A stretch of DNA of 25,522 nt from a virus, in IMG/VR virus record IMGVR_UViG_3300027759_000382, positions 1 to 25,522 of that record; one strand, 5' to 3'. A program made the translations under genes and the position numbers. This document shows positions 5,985-11,832 of this stretch, in pieces. Below the pieces are notes generated by a model. The model was not told the origin of the DNA. It made no database searches and worked only from the letters and a program-made list of their open reading frames with translations. Every line of letters begins with the position of its first letter. Within the stretch, counting starts at the first letter, position 1.

Positions 5985-6725
5985 ATGTTCCAATTCGCAG
6001 AAGTTGGCGGAGCAGTCCGAGACAAGTTTCTTGGTGTAGATTCCAAGGATGTTGATTTCGTTGCTATTCCCAGAAACCTTGAGTTTCATCGTAGTGCCGA
6101 AGATGCCTTCAATAATCTTGTAAGGCATCTAAAATGGTGTGGTTTCAAAGTATTCTTGGAAACTCCTGAGTTCTTCACTGTTCGGGCACAAGTCCCTGAT
6201 GGTCATCCACTGAAAGAACGCACTACTGTTGCTGATTTCGTGCTTGCCCGTAAGGATGGTCCGAGTAGTGATGGTCGTCGTCCTGATTTTGTTCTACCTG
6301 GAACTCTGATGGATGATTTGCAACGACGGGATTTTACTGTTAATGCAATGGCAATTCTGGATGATGAACTGATTGACCCATTTGGTGGTCGTGAAGACCT
6401 TGATAACCGTCTTATTCGGTTTGTGGGTAATCCTAATGACCGCATTGCAGAAGATGGTCTAAGGGTTATGCGAGCACTGAGGTTTGTTGTAACCAAAAGT
6501 GGGTTTACTCTTGAACGGGAAACTTTTCGGGCAATCAATAGCAATTTTGCTGCTGAAATGCTAATGAAAGTTTCTGTTGAGCGTATTCGGGAAGAATTGG
6601 AAAAAATGTTTTCCGCAGATAGTGTGGGAACTATGAAACTTCTTTTTCAAGTTTTTTCTCTTAATTCTTTACAAGATGCCATCTTCCGTGATGGTTTGCG
6701 TCTGATGCCAACTCTCAAAAAGTAA
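5985..6725 (+). CDS. CCA-adding-type tRNA nucleotidyltransferase, head domain
   Basis: A 246-residue class II nucleotidyltransferase of the poly(A) polymerase/CCA-adding family, which adds nucleotides to RNA 3' ends. Motifs in order: GGAVRDKFLG (residues 8-17), the metal-binding DVD (Asp22, Asp24), RRDFTVNAMA (114-123) with the base-selection Arg/Asp, DPFGGREDL (131-139) and RIAEDGLRVMRALRF (153-167). All key residues of the catalytic head and neck are present. Cellular enzymes are about 400 residues long, so the body and tail regions that clamp the tRNA are largely missing. No tRNA gene was found in this window. It may mend host or phage tRNAs or act on other RNA. Confidence 0.88.
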   Translation: MFQFAEVGGAVRDKFLGVDSKDVDFVAIPRNLEFHRSAEDAFNNLVRHLKWCGFKVFLETPEFFTVRAQVPDGHPLKERTTVADFVLARKDGPSSDGRRPDFVLPGTLMDDLQRRDFTVNAMAILDDELIDPFGGREDLDNRLIRFVGNPNDRIAEDGLRVMRALRFVVTKSGFTLERETFRAINSNFAAEMLMKVSVERIREELEKMFSADSVGTMKLLFQVFSLNSLQDAIFRDGLRLMPTLKK

Positions 6726-6848
6726 CTTATTATGTTTGCTCTTATTTGCCTTTCTCCATTCGTAGTAATTCTTCTCCTAGTATTACTTTTCGATGATGAT
6801 ATTGAAACTTTAGATAAAAACCACCACCTCAAAAAGTAAATTATTATG
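6714..6848 (+). repeat. 20/21-base direct repeat flanking the micro-ORF
   Basis: Copies are at 6714-6734 and 6828-6848. Both span the last codons of one gene, its TAA stop and the ATG of the next (CTCAAAAAGTAA, then TTATTATG), with one mismatch. The unit between them is exactly the 35-residue membrane ORF. Confidence 0.85.
6732..6839 (+). CDS. 35-residue single-helix membrane protein
   Basis: A micro-ORF, MFALICLSPFVVILLLVLLF followed by an acidic and then His/Lys tail. It has one membrane segment (about residues 2-20) and a C-terminus ending HHLKK. Both flanking junctions share the 21-base CTCAAAAAGTAA[c/a]TTATTATG sequence, so the gene looks inserted or duplicated between its neighbours. 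Short, but the hydrophobic profile and the exact spacing support it. Confidence 0.55.
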   Translation: MFALICLSPFVVILLLVLLFDDDIETLDKNHHLKK

Positions 6849-7214
6849 GATAACTCTTCTTTCCGTAAATGTATTGAGGAACTCGCAACATCTCCCACTG
6901 TTGTTCGGTTTGATGTGAACAAGATAATTCCTTCAAAAGACTTTGATGCCTATGACTACAACTTGTTTCTCAATTTTGCTAGTCAAGCAGAACTAGAAGG
7001 AGATTATTGTGTTTCAGAAACATTCACAAAAATTGAAGGATATAAGATTCAAGGACTTACACCAAAAATTGAAGGATATAAGATTCAAGGACTTACACCA
7101 AGAGTTGATGTAGTAGAAGATGAAGAATCTGGAGAATTGGAAGAGGTTATTAAGTATGTAATGAATTATTATGAACCTCAAAGAACATCTAAAACAAAGA
7201 CACCTAAACCTTGA
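6846..7214 (+). CDS. hypothetical protein with perfect tandem duplication
   Basis: A 122-residue protein with no recognised family. Residues 62-73 and 74-85 are the identical 12-mer KIEGYKIQGLTP, encoded by a perfect 36-base tandem repeat, so the duplication is recent. The C-terminus is acidic then basic (EDEESGELEEV...SKTKTPKP). The last 44 bases overlap the Toprim gene in another frame, suggesting coupled expression. It could assist that protein, but this is only inferred from position. Confidence 0.6.
   Translation: MDNSSFRKCIEELATSPTVVRFDVNKIIPSKDFDAYDYNLFLNFASQAELEGDYCVSETFTKIEGYKIQGLTPKIEGYKIQGLTPRVDVVEDEESGELEEVIKYVMNYYEPQRTSKTKTPKP
7029..7100 (+). repeat. perfect 36-bp tandem duplication
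   Basis: Two identical 36-base copies, 7029-7064 and 7065-7100, are in frame and encode KIEGYKIQGLTP twice. The absence of any difference indicates slippage or unequal recombination not long ago. Confidence 0.95.
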
Positions 7215-7713
7215 ACTACATCAACCAGTTCTAGATGAGGAACTAAATATCGCAACATTCTATTGTTGGAACCTCTCAGGTCAACTTGTGGGATATCAAC
7301 AATATAATCCATTAGGAGATAAGAAAATCTTCAATTCTAAATTGGAGGGCAAATACTACACCTACAGAAATAAGAATCAACCGACTGTAGTTGTATGGGG
7401 TGTTGAAAGTCTTTATCAATCAAATGGTGTTGTCTATCTTACTGAGGGTATCTTTGATTCTGCTCGTATGACAAATCTTGGACAATCTGCTCTTGCTTCT
7501 CTATGTAATAATCCACCTAAGGATTATAAGAACTGGTTGCAACTTCTAAATCGTCCTATTGTTGCCGTCTGTGATAATGATGATGCTGGAAGGAAACTCG
7601 CAAAGTTTGGTGATTATGTAGAAATAGTTCCTGAGGGTAAGGATTTAGGTGATGCTCCTGATGATTATGTCTGTTATCTTATGAATAAGTATGCTCCCTG
7701 TGCCACTTGTTGA
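7171..7713 (+). CDS. stand-alone Toprim (DnaG-type) primase-like protein
   Basis: A 180-residue protein. Residues 20-70 match the N-terminal part of phage Toprim proteins (TFYCWNLSGQLVGYQQYNP). The Toprim signature is YLTEGIFDS with Glu92 and AVCDNDDAG with Asp135-x-Asp137, the acidic residues that bind magnesium in primases and topoisomerases. VPEGKDLGDAPDD (153-165) is the usual end of this family. There is no zinc finger and no helicase domain, so it is not a full primase-helicase. It starts 44 bases inside the previous gene; a stop at 7159 blocks further extension. The final PCATC and stop are encoded by the stem-loop of cassette G. Confidence 0.8.
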   Translation: MNLKEHLKQRHLNLELHQPVLDEELNIATFYCWNLSGQLVGYQQYNPLGDKKIFNSKLEGKYYTYRNKNQPTVVVWGVESLYQSNGVVYLTEGIFDSARMTNLGQSALASLCNNPPKDYKNWLQLLNRPIVAVCDNDDAGRKLAKFGDYVEIVPEGKDLGDAPDDYVCYLMNKYAPCATC

Positions 7714-7783
7714 ACTGGCACAGTATGCCCCCAAAGCACCCTAGAACCTGCTATAATAAGAAGACACAAGCAAAGGAAAGTAA
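7698..7783 (+). promoter_or_regulatory. cassette G: stem-loop plus class-2 promoter
   Basis: CTGTGCCA (7698-7705), a ten-base loop and TGGCACAG (7716-7723) make an 8-bp stem lying across the stop of the Toprim gene. After a diverged spacer come CACC, 11 bases and TATAAT (7752-7757). AAGGAAAG before the GTG start at 7784 is the best Shine-Dalgarno in this half of the window. Confidence 0.65.
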
Positions 7784-8059
7784 GTGAACATCAACAATCT
7801 CTTCCCTTATGTTTATATTGATGAAAGTTCTTTAGGAGAAAGTAGTTCCAAGTTCATTAAAATCTCATTAGATGCTAAGGAAGATTGGTCCTACGGAATA
7901 TATCATAACTCACGATATGCTATATTTTGTATAAGAGACGAAAAGATGGAACTTATATCAAAGCATTTCAATATGCCAAAGTTCCGAAAGTCTAATGTAA
8001 AAAGTGATGCTGATATTGTGAATAAACTAACTAAGTATCATTCTTTATCTAATGTATGA
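7784..8059 (+). CDS. hypothetical protein (GTG start)
   Basis: A 91-residue protein (MNINNLFPYVYIDESSLGES). No ATG lies close by, and the GTG at 7784 follows an AAGGA element, so this start is favoured. It has a beta-rich N-terminus and a Lys-rich helical C-terminus. Unrecognised. Its stop overlaps the left block of cassette H. Confidence 0.6.
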   Translation: MNINNLFPYVYIDESSLGESSSKFIKISLDAKEDWSYGIYHNSRYAIFCIRDEKMELISKHFNMPKFRKSNVKSDADIVNKLTKYHSLSNV

Positions 8060-8184
8060 GTTGGTGTAGTCGGTGTGCCACCCATACCACTGGCACAGTA
8101 AACGGGCACAGACCTGAAAATGTGGTATTCTTAAGGAGTGGAGGGAGCAAGTCCCACCCGAGTCTCAATCTTTATTCTTTTAAC
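8060..8184 (+). promoter_or_regulatory. cassette H: stem-loop plus class-3 promoter
   Basis: TGTGCCA (8074-8080), a ten-base loop and TGGCACA (8091-8097) form the stem. Next are AGTAAACGGGCACAGACC, an 11-base spacer and TATTCT (8126-8131). A leader with GGGAGCAAGTCCC can fold as a small hairpin. From 8089 to 8176 it matches cassette I at 87 of 88 bases. It drives the DUF2786 gene. Confidence 0.7.
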
Positions 8185-8859
8185 ATGGACCGTTCACAAG
8201 TCATCTCCAAGATTCAGTCTATCCTGAAACTTCAGGAAGGAACTTCTTTTGATGGTGAAGCAGATGCTGCTGCAAAGATGATTGATAAACTTTGCAAACA
8301 GTATGGTGTTACTATCACCGAAGCAACTGAAACTCAGGTTTATGATGAGTCTTTTGCTACCTTCAAACGCAAAAATGCCGCTATAATTATTCTTGTAAAT
8401 GCGATTGCAAAATTTTATGATGCAAAAGCATATATGAAGAATGGTGATGTACAATCACTACAAATCATTGGTAGTGATGCACAACAGATTCAAGTGAAAC
8501 TGTATTTCGATTACTTGAATCAAGTAATGGAGAAAGAAGCAGAAGTTGCACATCAAGCAGAGAAGATTCTTTCTAACCTGACTGGTGGAAGTGTATCTCG
8601 TAGTTTCAAACTTAACTTCCGTAAGGCATTTGCTGATAAGGTAGCACTGCGGTTGATGGAAATGAAAGAAGCAGAGGGTCGGGTGCATGATGATAAGCAA
8701 GCAGTGAGTGATAAACTCTCTACGATGCGATTTGGTCGTGGTCGTAAAATGAATGGAGCAAGTGGTGAAGGTGCTGCTGTTGGGTCAAATGTTGGTGCTG
8801 GTGTTTCTTTGAATCGTCAGGCAACAGGTTCTACTCAACGTGCTCTGTGCGGTGTGTAG
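8185..8859 (+). CDS. DUF2786 family protein
   Basis: A 224-residue protein. The longer reading frame opening at 8056 runs through cassette H and is rejected; 8185 has the class-3 leader right before it. Residues 1-45 (KIQSILKLQEGTSFDGEADA, then KMIDKLCKQYGVTITE) are the DUF2786 helical domain. NFRKAFADKVALRLMEMK (about 147-164) and the C-terminal Gly-rich GAGVSLNRQ are also standard in the family. These proteins are frequent in phages and mobile DNA. Their role is unknown, although a nucleic-acid-related function is often supposed. Confidence 0.75.
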   Translation: MDRSQVISKIQSILKLQEGTSFDGEADAAAKMIDKLCKQYGVTITEATETQVYDESFATFKRKNAAIIILVNAIAKFYDAKAYMKNGDVQSLQIIGSDAQQIQVKLYFDYLNQVMEKEAEVAHQAEKILSNLTGGSVSRSFKLNFRKAFADKVALRLMEMKEAEGRVHDDKQAVSDKLSTMRFGRGRKMNGASGEGAAVGSNVGAGVSLNRQATGSTQRALCGV

Positions 8860-8975
8860 GTGTTGTCACAGGCAACTCTGTTATTCCAAACAAACAATCC
8901 TGTATGAATGCTGGAGGAAAATGGTCTGAAGGCATTCAATACAGTCGTATGACTCAACTCTGCACTTATAACTGA
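8860..8975 (+). pseudogene. possible remnant of a small Cys-containing protein
   Basis: One frame reads through 8847-8975 and ends QSCMNAGGKWSEGIQYSRMT then QLCTYN and TGA at 8973. The Cys-x5-Gly-x-Trp...Cys pattern recalls the C-terminus of small secreted phage proteins. No convincing start or signal peptide remains. The ATG at 8904 would give 23 residues, and the GTG at 8847 gives 42 residues overlapping the DUF2786 gene. It is either a remnant or a very small gene. Confidence 0.35.
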
Positions 8976-8977
8976 CT

Positions 8978-9217
8978 ATGGACAAAGAAGCAAAAGAACT
9001 ATTGACGTTTGCTGGAGTGCTTGCTGGCACATTTAGTTTTGCAATGTTTACCATTATGGGAACTGTATACTTGTTTAATCATATTGAAGATACCATCAAG
9101 TTCAACCGATACAACGAGGCACTTAAAGAGTATCGGGAGTGTGCTCAAAAGTATCAGGATGAGTATTCTGTAAGAACTTATTGTGGTGATTCTCCTTCCT
9201 CCAATATTCTATCCTAA
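8978..9217 (+). CDS. small single-pass membrane protein
   Basis: A 79-residue protein with one membrane segment at about residues 9-33 (LTFAGVLAGTFSFAMFTIMG and onward). A charged helical domain follows (YNEALKEYRECAQKYQDEYS) with two Cys residues. The orientation is likely N-terminus in. Function unknown. Confidence 0.65.
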   Translation: MDKEAKELLTFAGVLAGTFSFAMFTIMGTVYLFNHIEDTIKFNRYNEALKEYRECAQKYQDEYSVRTYCGDSPSSNILS

Positions 9218-9224
9218 TCTGATT

Positions 9225-9302
9225 ATGAAAGCATACAAATTTGAAATCGTTTGTTTTGACCCAAACGGTGATTGTGATTTTGATTCTATGCTATACACCT
9301 GA
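9225..9302 (+). CDS. very small ORF, possibly truncated gene
   Basis: 25 codons (MKAYKFEIVCFDPNGDCDFD...). The beginning has the beta-strand character of small cyanophage proteins that are usually 60-80 residues long, and then stops abruptly at TGA. It is probably a 3'-truncated gene. Confidence 0.35.
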   Translation: MKAYKFEIVCFDPNGDCDFDSMLYT

Positions 9303-9318
9303 ACCTATTTGATGTAAA

Positions 9319-9408
9319 ATGATTGCACGTATTCTTGGAACTGGAGCAGGTGTATTCCTTATCCTGTTCGTTCTTTTATCGAGAGGCATTATAACCTGTC
9401 CCACATGA
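9319..9408 (+). CDS. 29-residue single-helix membrane peptide
   Basis: MIARILGTGAGVFLILFVLL followed by SRGIITCPT. It has one membrane helix (about residues 4-21) with positive residues at both ends. Its TGA stop is the first codon of cassette I's left block (TGAGTCCAATGATAC). Confidence 0.45.
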   Translation: MIARILGTGAGVFLILFVLLSRGIITCPT

Positions 9409-9534
9409 GTCCAATGATACGGTGTGCCAGTTGTTGAACTGGCACAGTAAACGGGCACAGACCTGAAAATGTGGTATTCTTAAGGAGTGGAGGGAGCAAG
9501 TCCCACCCGAGTCCCAATCTTTATTAGAATCAAA
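9409..9534 (+). promoter_or_regulatory. cassette I: stem-loop plus class-3 promoter
   Basis: Left block GTCCAATGATAC is as in cassette A. TGTGCCAGT (9423-9431), six-base loop and ACTGGCACA (9438-9446) form a 9-bp stem. GGGCACAGACC, 11 bases and TATTCT (9475-9480) follow, with the same leader as cassette H (one difference in 88 bases, at 9514). It drives 9535. Confidence 0.7.
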
Positions 9535-9696
9535 ATGACTAATGCACAACTTGTTTCCCGTCGTGCCCGAGTCAAGCAACTTATTGCCGAAGGTCGTGTG
9601 ATGACTGATGCGATGCGTAAAAAGCAAAAAGAAGTTGCAAAGTATCAAGAAAAACTTGAAACTCTTGCAGATAGGATTCTGTCTGGTCGTATCTAA
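9535..9696 (+). CDS. small basic coiled-coil protein
   Basis: A 53-residue, Lys/Arg-rich helical protein (MTNAQLVSRRARVKQLIAEG). Start 9535 is taken rather than the in-frame start at 9487, which lies in the promoter leader. Heptad-like spacing runs through KQKEVAKYQEKLETLADRIL. Function unknown. Confidence 0.6.
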   Translation: MTNAQLVSRRARVKQLIAEGRVMTDAMRKKQKEVAKYQEKLETLADRILSGRI

Positions 9697-9752
9697 AAAT
9701 ACTATCACTGAGAATTAGTTTAATCTTCACAAACACACAAACAACAAAGCAA

Positions 9753-9926
9753 ATGACGACTTCACAAAAGATGGAAAAGTATTTCTTTCTCAATCTTATT
9801 TCTCTTGTGAATGAAGTGCAAGGTAAAACTAAACTACCTTCACAGTTCAATCAAAAGAACAAGTCTTCTTGGGTGAAGCAAAATCACAATCCCAAGCAAA
9901 AAAAAGATGCTCTTTCCCGTGTTTGA
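9753..9926 (+). CDS. small basic hypothetical protein
   Basis: A 57-residue, Lys-, Asn- and Gln-rich protein (MTTSQKMEKYFFLNLISLVN). The leader is purely A/C-rich (ACAAACACACAAACAACAAA), without Shine-Dalgarno. It ends five bases before the next ATG, so the two are probably co-translated. Confidence 0.55.
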   Translation: MTTSQKMEKYFFLNLISLVNEVQGKTKLPSQFNQKNKSSWVKQNHNPKQKKDALSRV

Positions 9927-9931
9927 ACTCA

Positions 9932-10480
9932 ATGAGTAAACTTCTTGATCAAATTGAACAAAACGTAATTAAACAATCACGATATAAAACTATGTCTTCT
10001 TCCTCAATGAAAAACTATCAAGAACTGGAAAACAAGATTCAAGAACTTCAAGCAGAAGTTGAACGTCTCAAACAAGAAGAAAAGGCAGAACAAATTGATC
10101 TTTCAACTTGTATTATGGGTCAATTAGTTCAACTTCGCAATGGTCAGTTTGATTATTACGAATCTAAGTGTGGTGTATATACTTATTATGTTATTGGAGG
10201 TAATACTTATGATAAGGATGGAAGTCAGTATAACTACTCTCAGGAATCCGAGTATGATGTAGTGAAAGTATTTCCTGCCGAGATTCCAGTTCCTGGTAAT
10301 TTTAGTGTTTCTCGTGCCAAGGAAGTTCTAAATGGAGATATTTCTTATCTTAACATTTCATTTGGTTTTGCCAATACTCCACAAGGAGTTCAATACTGGA
10401 GAGATATTTACGATGGTAAAACTCATCTTACTTTTGGTGATATGATTTTCATTCAGAAGTGGATCATTCAATCACTCTGA
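9932..10480 (+). CDS. coiled-coil protein with shared N-terminal leader
   Basis: A 182-residue protein. ATG 9932 is chosen over the in-frame start at 9869 because the latter overlaps the preceding gene and because residues 1-17 match those of the protein at 2076 (MSKLLDQIEQNVIKQ). Met21 starts a Ser run, as in the 2076 protein. Residues about 27-53 form a coiled coil (LENKIQELQAEVERLKQEE). The rest is a beta-rich domain with YYESKCGVYTYYVIGG. No family recognised. It is followed by the hairpin and TTGACA promoter of cassette J. Confidence 0.65.
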   Translation: MSKLLDQIEQNVIKQSRYKTMSSSSMKNYQELENKIQELQAEVERLKQEEKAEQIDLSTCIMGQLVQLRNGQFDYYESKCGVYTYYVIGGNTYDKDGSQYNYSQESEYDVVKVFPAEIPVPGNFSVSRAKEVLNGDISYLNISFGFANTPQGVQYWRDIYDGKTHLTFGDMIFIQKWIIQSL

Positions 10481-10585
10481 ACGGTAAGCATACCCATCAG
10501 GGATGCTGATAGGTAGAAGAACCGTAGACCCCTTGACAACCACCCCAAAAGGTGCTATGATAAGGGGACAGACAAACAAAGGCAA
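10481..10585 (+). promoter_or_regulatory. cassette J: hairpin plus canonical sigma-70 promoter
   Basis: A hairpin of different sequence, AGCAT-a-CCC (10487-10495) with GGGATGCT (10500-10507), follows the stop at 10480. Then TTGACA (10533-10538), 17 bases and TATGAT (10556-10561) form a near-consensus promoter. AAACAAAGGCAA precedes the ATG at 10586. It has the same architecture as the other cassettes but with unrelated hairpin sequence and a real -35. Confidence 0.8.
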
Positions 10586-10759
10586 ATGAGTGAGTTTCAA
10601 AAAATCATTCAAGAAGCAAACTTTCAATCAAATTCAAAGAACCAATTTATTCAAGAACTTTTGAAAGATAAAGTGTTCTGTTCATTGATGATTGAATCTT
10701 GTTTGATTGGATTTGTAGATGGTGTGGTAGAAGCTATATTTCCTGATAAAGATAACTGA
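10586..10759 (+). CDS. small hypothetical protein
   Basis: A 57-residue, mostly helical protein (MSEFQKIIQEANFQSNSKNQ). It is the first gene after the best sigma-70 promoter of the window. Its C-terminal half is moderately hydrophobic with two Cys (FCSLMIESCLIGFVDGVVEA), but is not a clear membrane helix. Function unknown. Confidence 0.6.
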   Translation: MSEFQKIIQEANFQSNSKNQFIQELLKDKVFCSLMIESCLIGFVDGVVEAIFPDKDN

Positions 10760-10783
10760 TCTTTCTCACTCACTCAAAACACA

Positions 10784-10912
10784 ATGACAACTCGTTTCAC
10801 TTACGACATTCAAACTCAACAACTTGTTTATGCTATTGTTGATAAAGATGGTGTTTGTAAGTATCTAACTACTTCCATCACTGATGCTATTAAACTCTGT
10901 CAACAAAACTGA
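10784..10912 (+). CDS. small hypothetical protein
   Basis: A 42-residue protein (MTTRFTYDIQTQQLVYAIVD). It has two beta strands and a short helix. Leader CACTCAAAACACA, no Shine-Dalgarno. It ends one base before the next ATG. Confidence 0.5.
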   Translation: MTTRFTYDIQTQQLVYAIVDKDGVCKYLTTSITDAIKLCQQN

Positions 10913-10913
10913 A

Positions 10914-11228
10914 ATGACTATTACCGCAAACGAACTTCTTCAACTCATCTCCAAAGTTGAAAAACTTGGTTATACTTGGAGTACGAATGAAGATGAAGAT
11001 GGTGGTTATGAGATTGAGATTTGTTGGTGTGATAATGAAGAAAAACAAGTGATGTATTTGTATATTAATAAGAAATCAGATAATTACCACAATGCTAGTT
11101 ATGAGGAATTCAGTTATGTGATGCGTGAAATTGATAAAGAATTATATGAAATGATGCACGGTAAAGAAAGGCAAGAACGATTCAAAATGTATCAACAACT
11201 TCAAAAAGAGTTCGGAAACAACGTATGA
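10914..11228 (+). CDS. acidic hypothetical protein
   Basis: A 104-residue protein. ATG 10914 is taken; the in-frame start at 10884 would overlap the preceding gene. Helix MTITANELLQLISKVEKLGY, then an acidic linker (TNEDEDGGYEIEICWCDNEE), then a long helical C-terminus. Function unknown. The end overlaps the next ATG (ATGA at 11225-11228). Confidence 0.6.
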   Translation: MTITANELLQLISKVEKLGYTWSTNEDEDGGYEIEICWCDNEEKQVMYLYINKKSDNYHNASYEEFSYVMREIDKELYEMMHGKERQERFKMYQQLQKEFGNNV

Positions 11229-11323
11229 AAAAGAAAGAAAAGTTCAATCTCTTATCCAAAGCACAAAATGGAAATGATTTGATTCTAATTGCTTATGCTA
11301 TCATCACTTCACAAAAGAACTAG
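11225..11323 (+). CDS. very small basic ORF
   Basis: 32 codons (MKKKEKFNLLSKAQNGNDLI). The ATGA overlap with the upstream gene and tight fit with the next gene (seven bases) support translation, but the short length leaves doubt. Confidence 0.4.
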   Translation: MKKKEKFNLLSKAQNGNDLILIAYAIITSQKN

Positions 11324-11330
11324 TCTTACA

Positions 11331-11603
11331 ATGTTTGATGCTTTCACTGATTATCCAATTCACAACATCTATAATGATATCAACGATACTGATGATACAT
11401 TAGCACCAGTTCGCAAATGTAAAATCCTTACTTATGATCGTAATAAGTATTGTGATGTTCTTGTATTTTATACGGATAGTGATGGTGATGAACGAGCAGT
11501 AGTATCTAACATTAAGGCATGTTATTGTTATAAAAATGAAGCACGAGTTGATGATGGAGAAATATTTGCTTATGATGAATTGATAACTCTTCCTTGGTCT
11601 TAA
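11331..11603 (+). CDS. small acidic beta-rich hypothetical protein
   Basis: A 90-residue protein (MFDAFTDYPIHNIYNDINDT). Strands KCKILTYDRNKYCDVLVFYT and ERAVVSNIKACYCYK suggest a small beta barrel. The start at 11331 is preferred to the in-frame start at 11289, which overlaps the preceding ORF. Function unknown. Confidence 0.6.
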   Translation: MFDAFTDYPIHNIYNDINDTDDTLAPVRKCKILTYDRNKYCDVLVFYTDSDGDERAVVSNIKACYCYKNEARVDDGEIFAYDELITLPWS

Positions 11604-11628
11604 ACTTACATCCTTTACTGAAACTAAC

Positions 11629-11832
11629 ATGCTTATCCTACACAAAGAAGATCACGGTTGTGCTTATACACTAGATGAAGATAATGATCTAATGTATGCT
11701 CCTATCTACACTGATAATACAATCAACCTGAATGAGTTTGATTATGTAGATATGGATAGATGTGATGATGAATATGAAGTCCTTGATATTCAAAATGAAC
11801 TGATTAGTGCTTCATCTAATGTGCGATACTGA
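11629..11832 (+). CDS. small acidic conserved hypothetical protein
   Basis: A 67-residue protein (MLILHKEDHGCAYTLDEDND). The pattern DEDNDLMYAPIYTDNTINLN is typical of small proteins in T4-like cyanophages whose function is unknown. It is the last gene of the accessory block; a 376-base largely non-coding stretch follows. Confidence 0.6.
   Translation: MLILHKEDHGCAYTLDEDNDLMYAPIYTDNTINLNEFDYVDMDRCDDEYEVLDIQNELISASSNVRY

Noticed and set aside
6203-6544. Minus-strand ORF of 113 codons
   Set aside because: It is the antisense shadow of the CCA-type nucleotidyltransferase, whose motifs are complete on the + strand.
8056-8184. N-terminal extension of the DUF2786 protein
   Set aside because: It would translate cassette H with its stem-loop and promoter; the DUF2786 domain begins just after ATG 8185.
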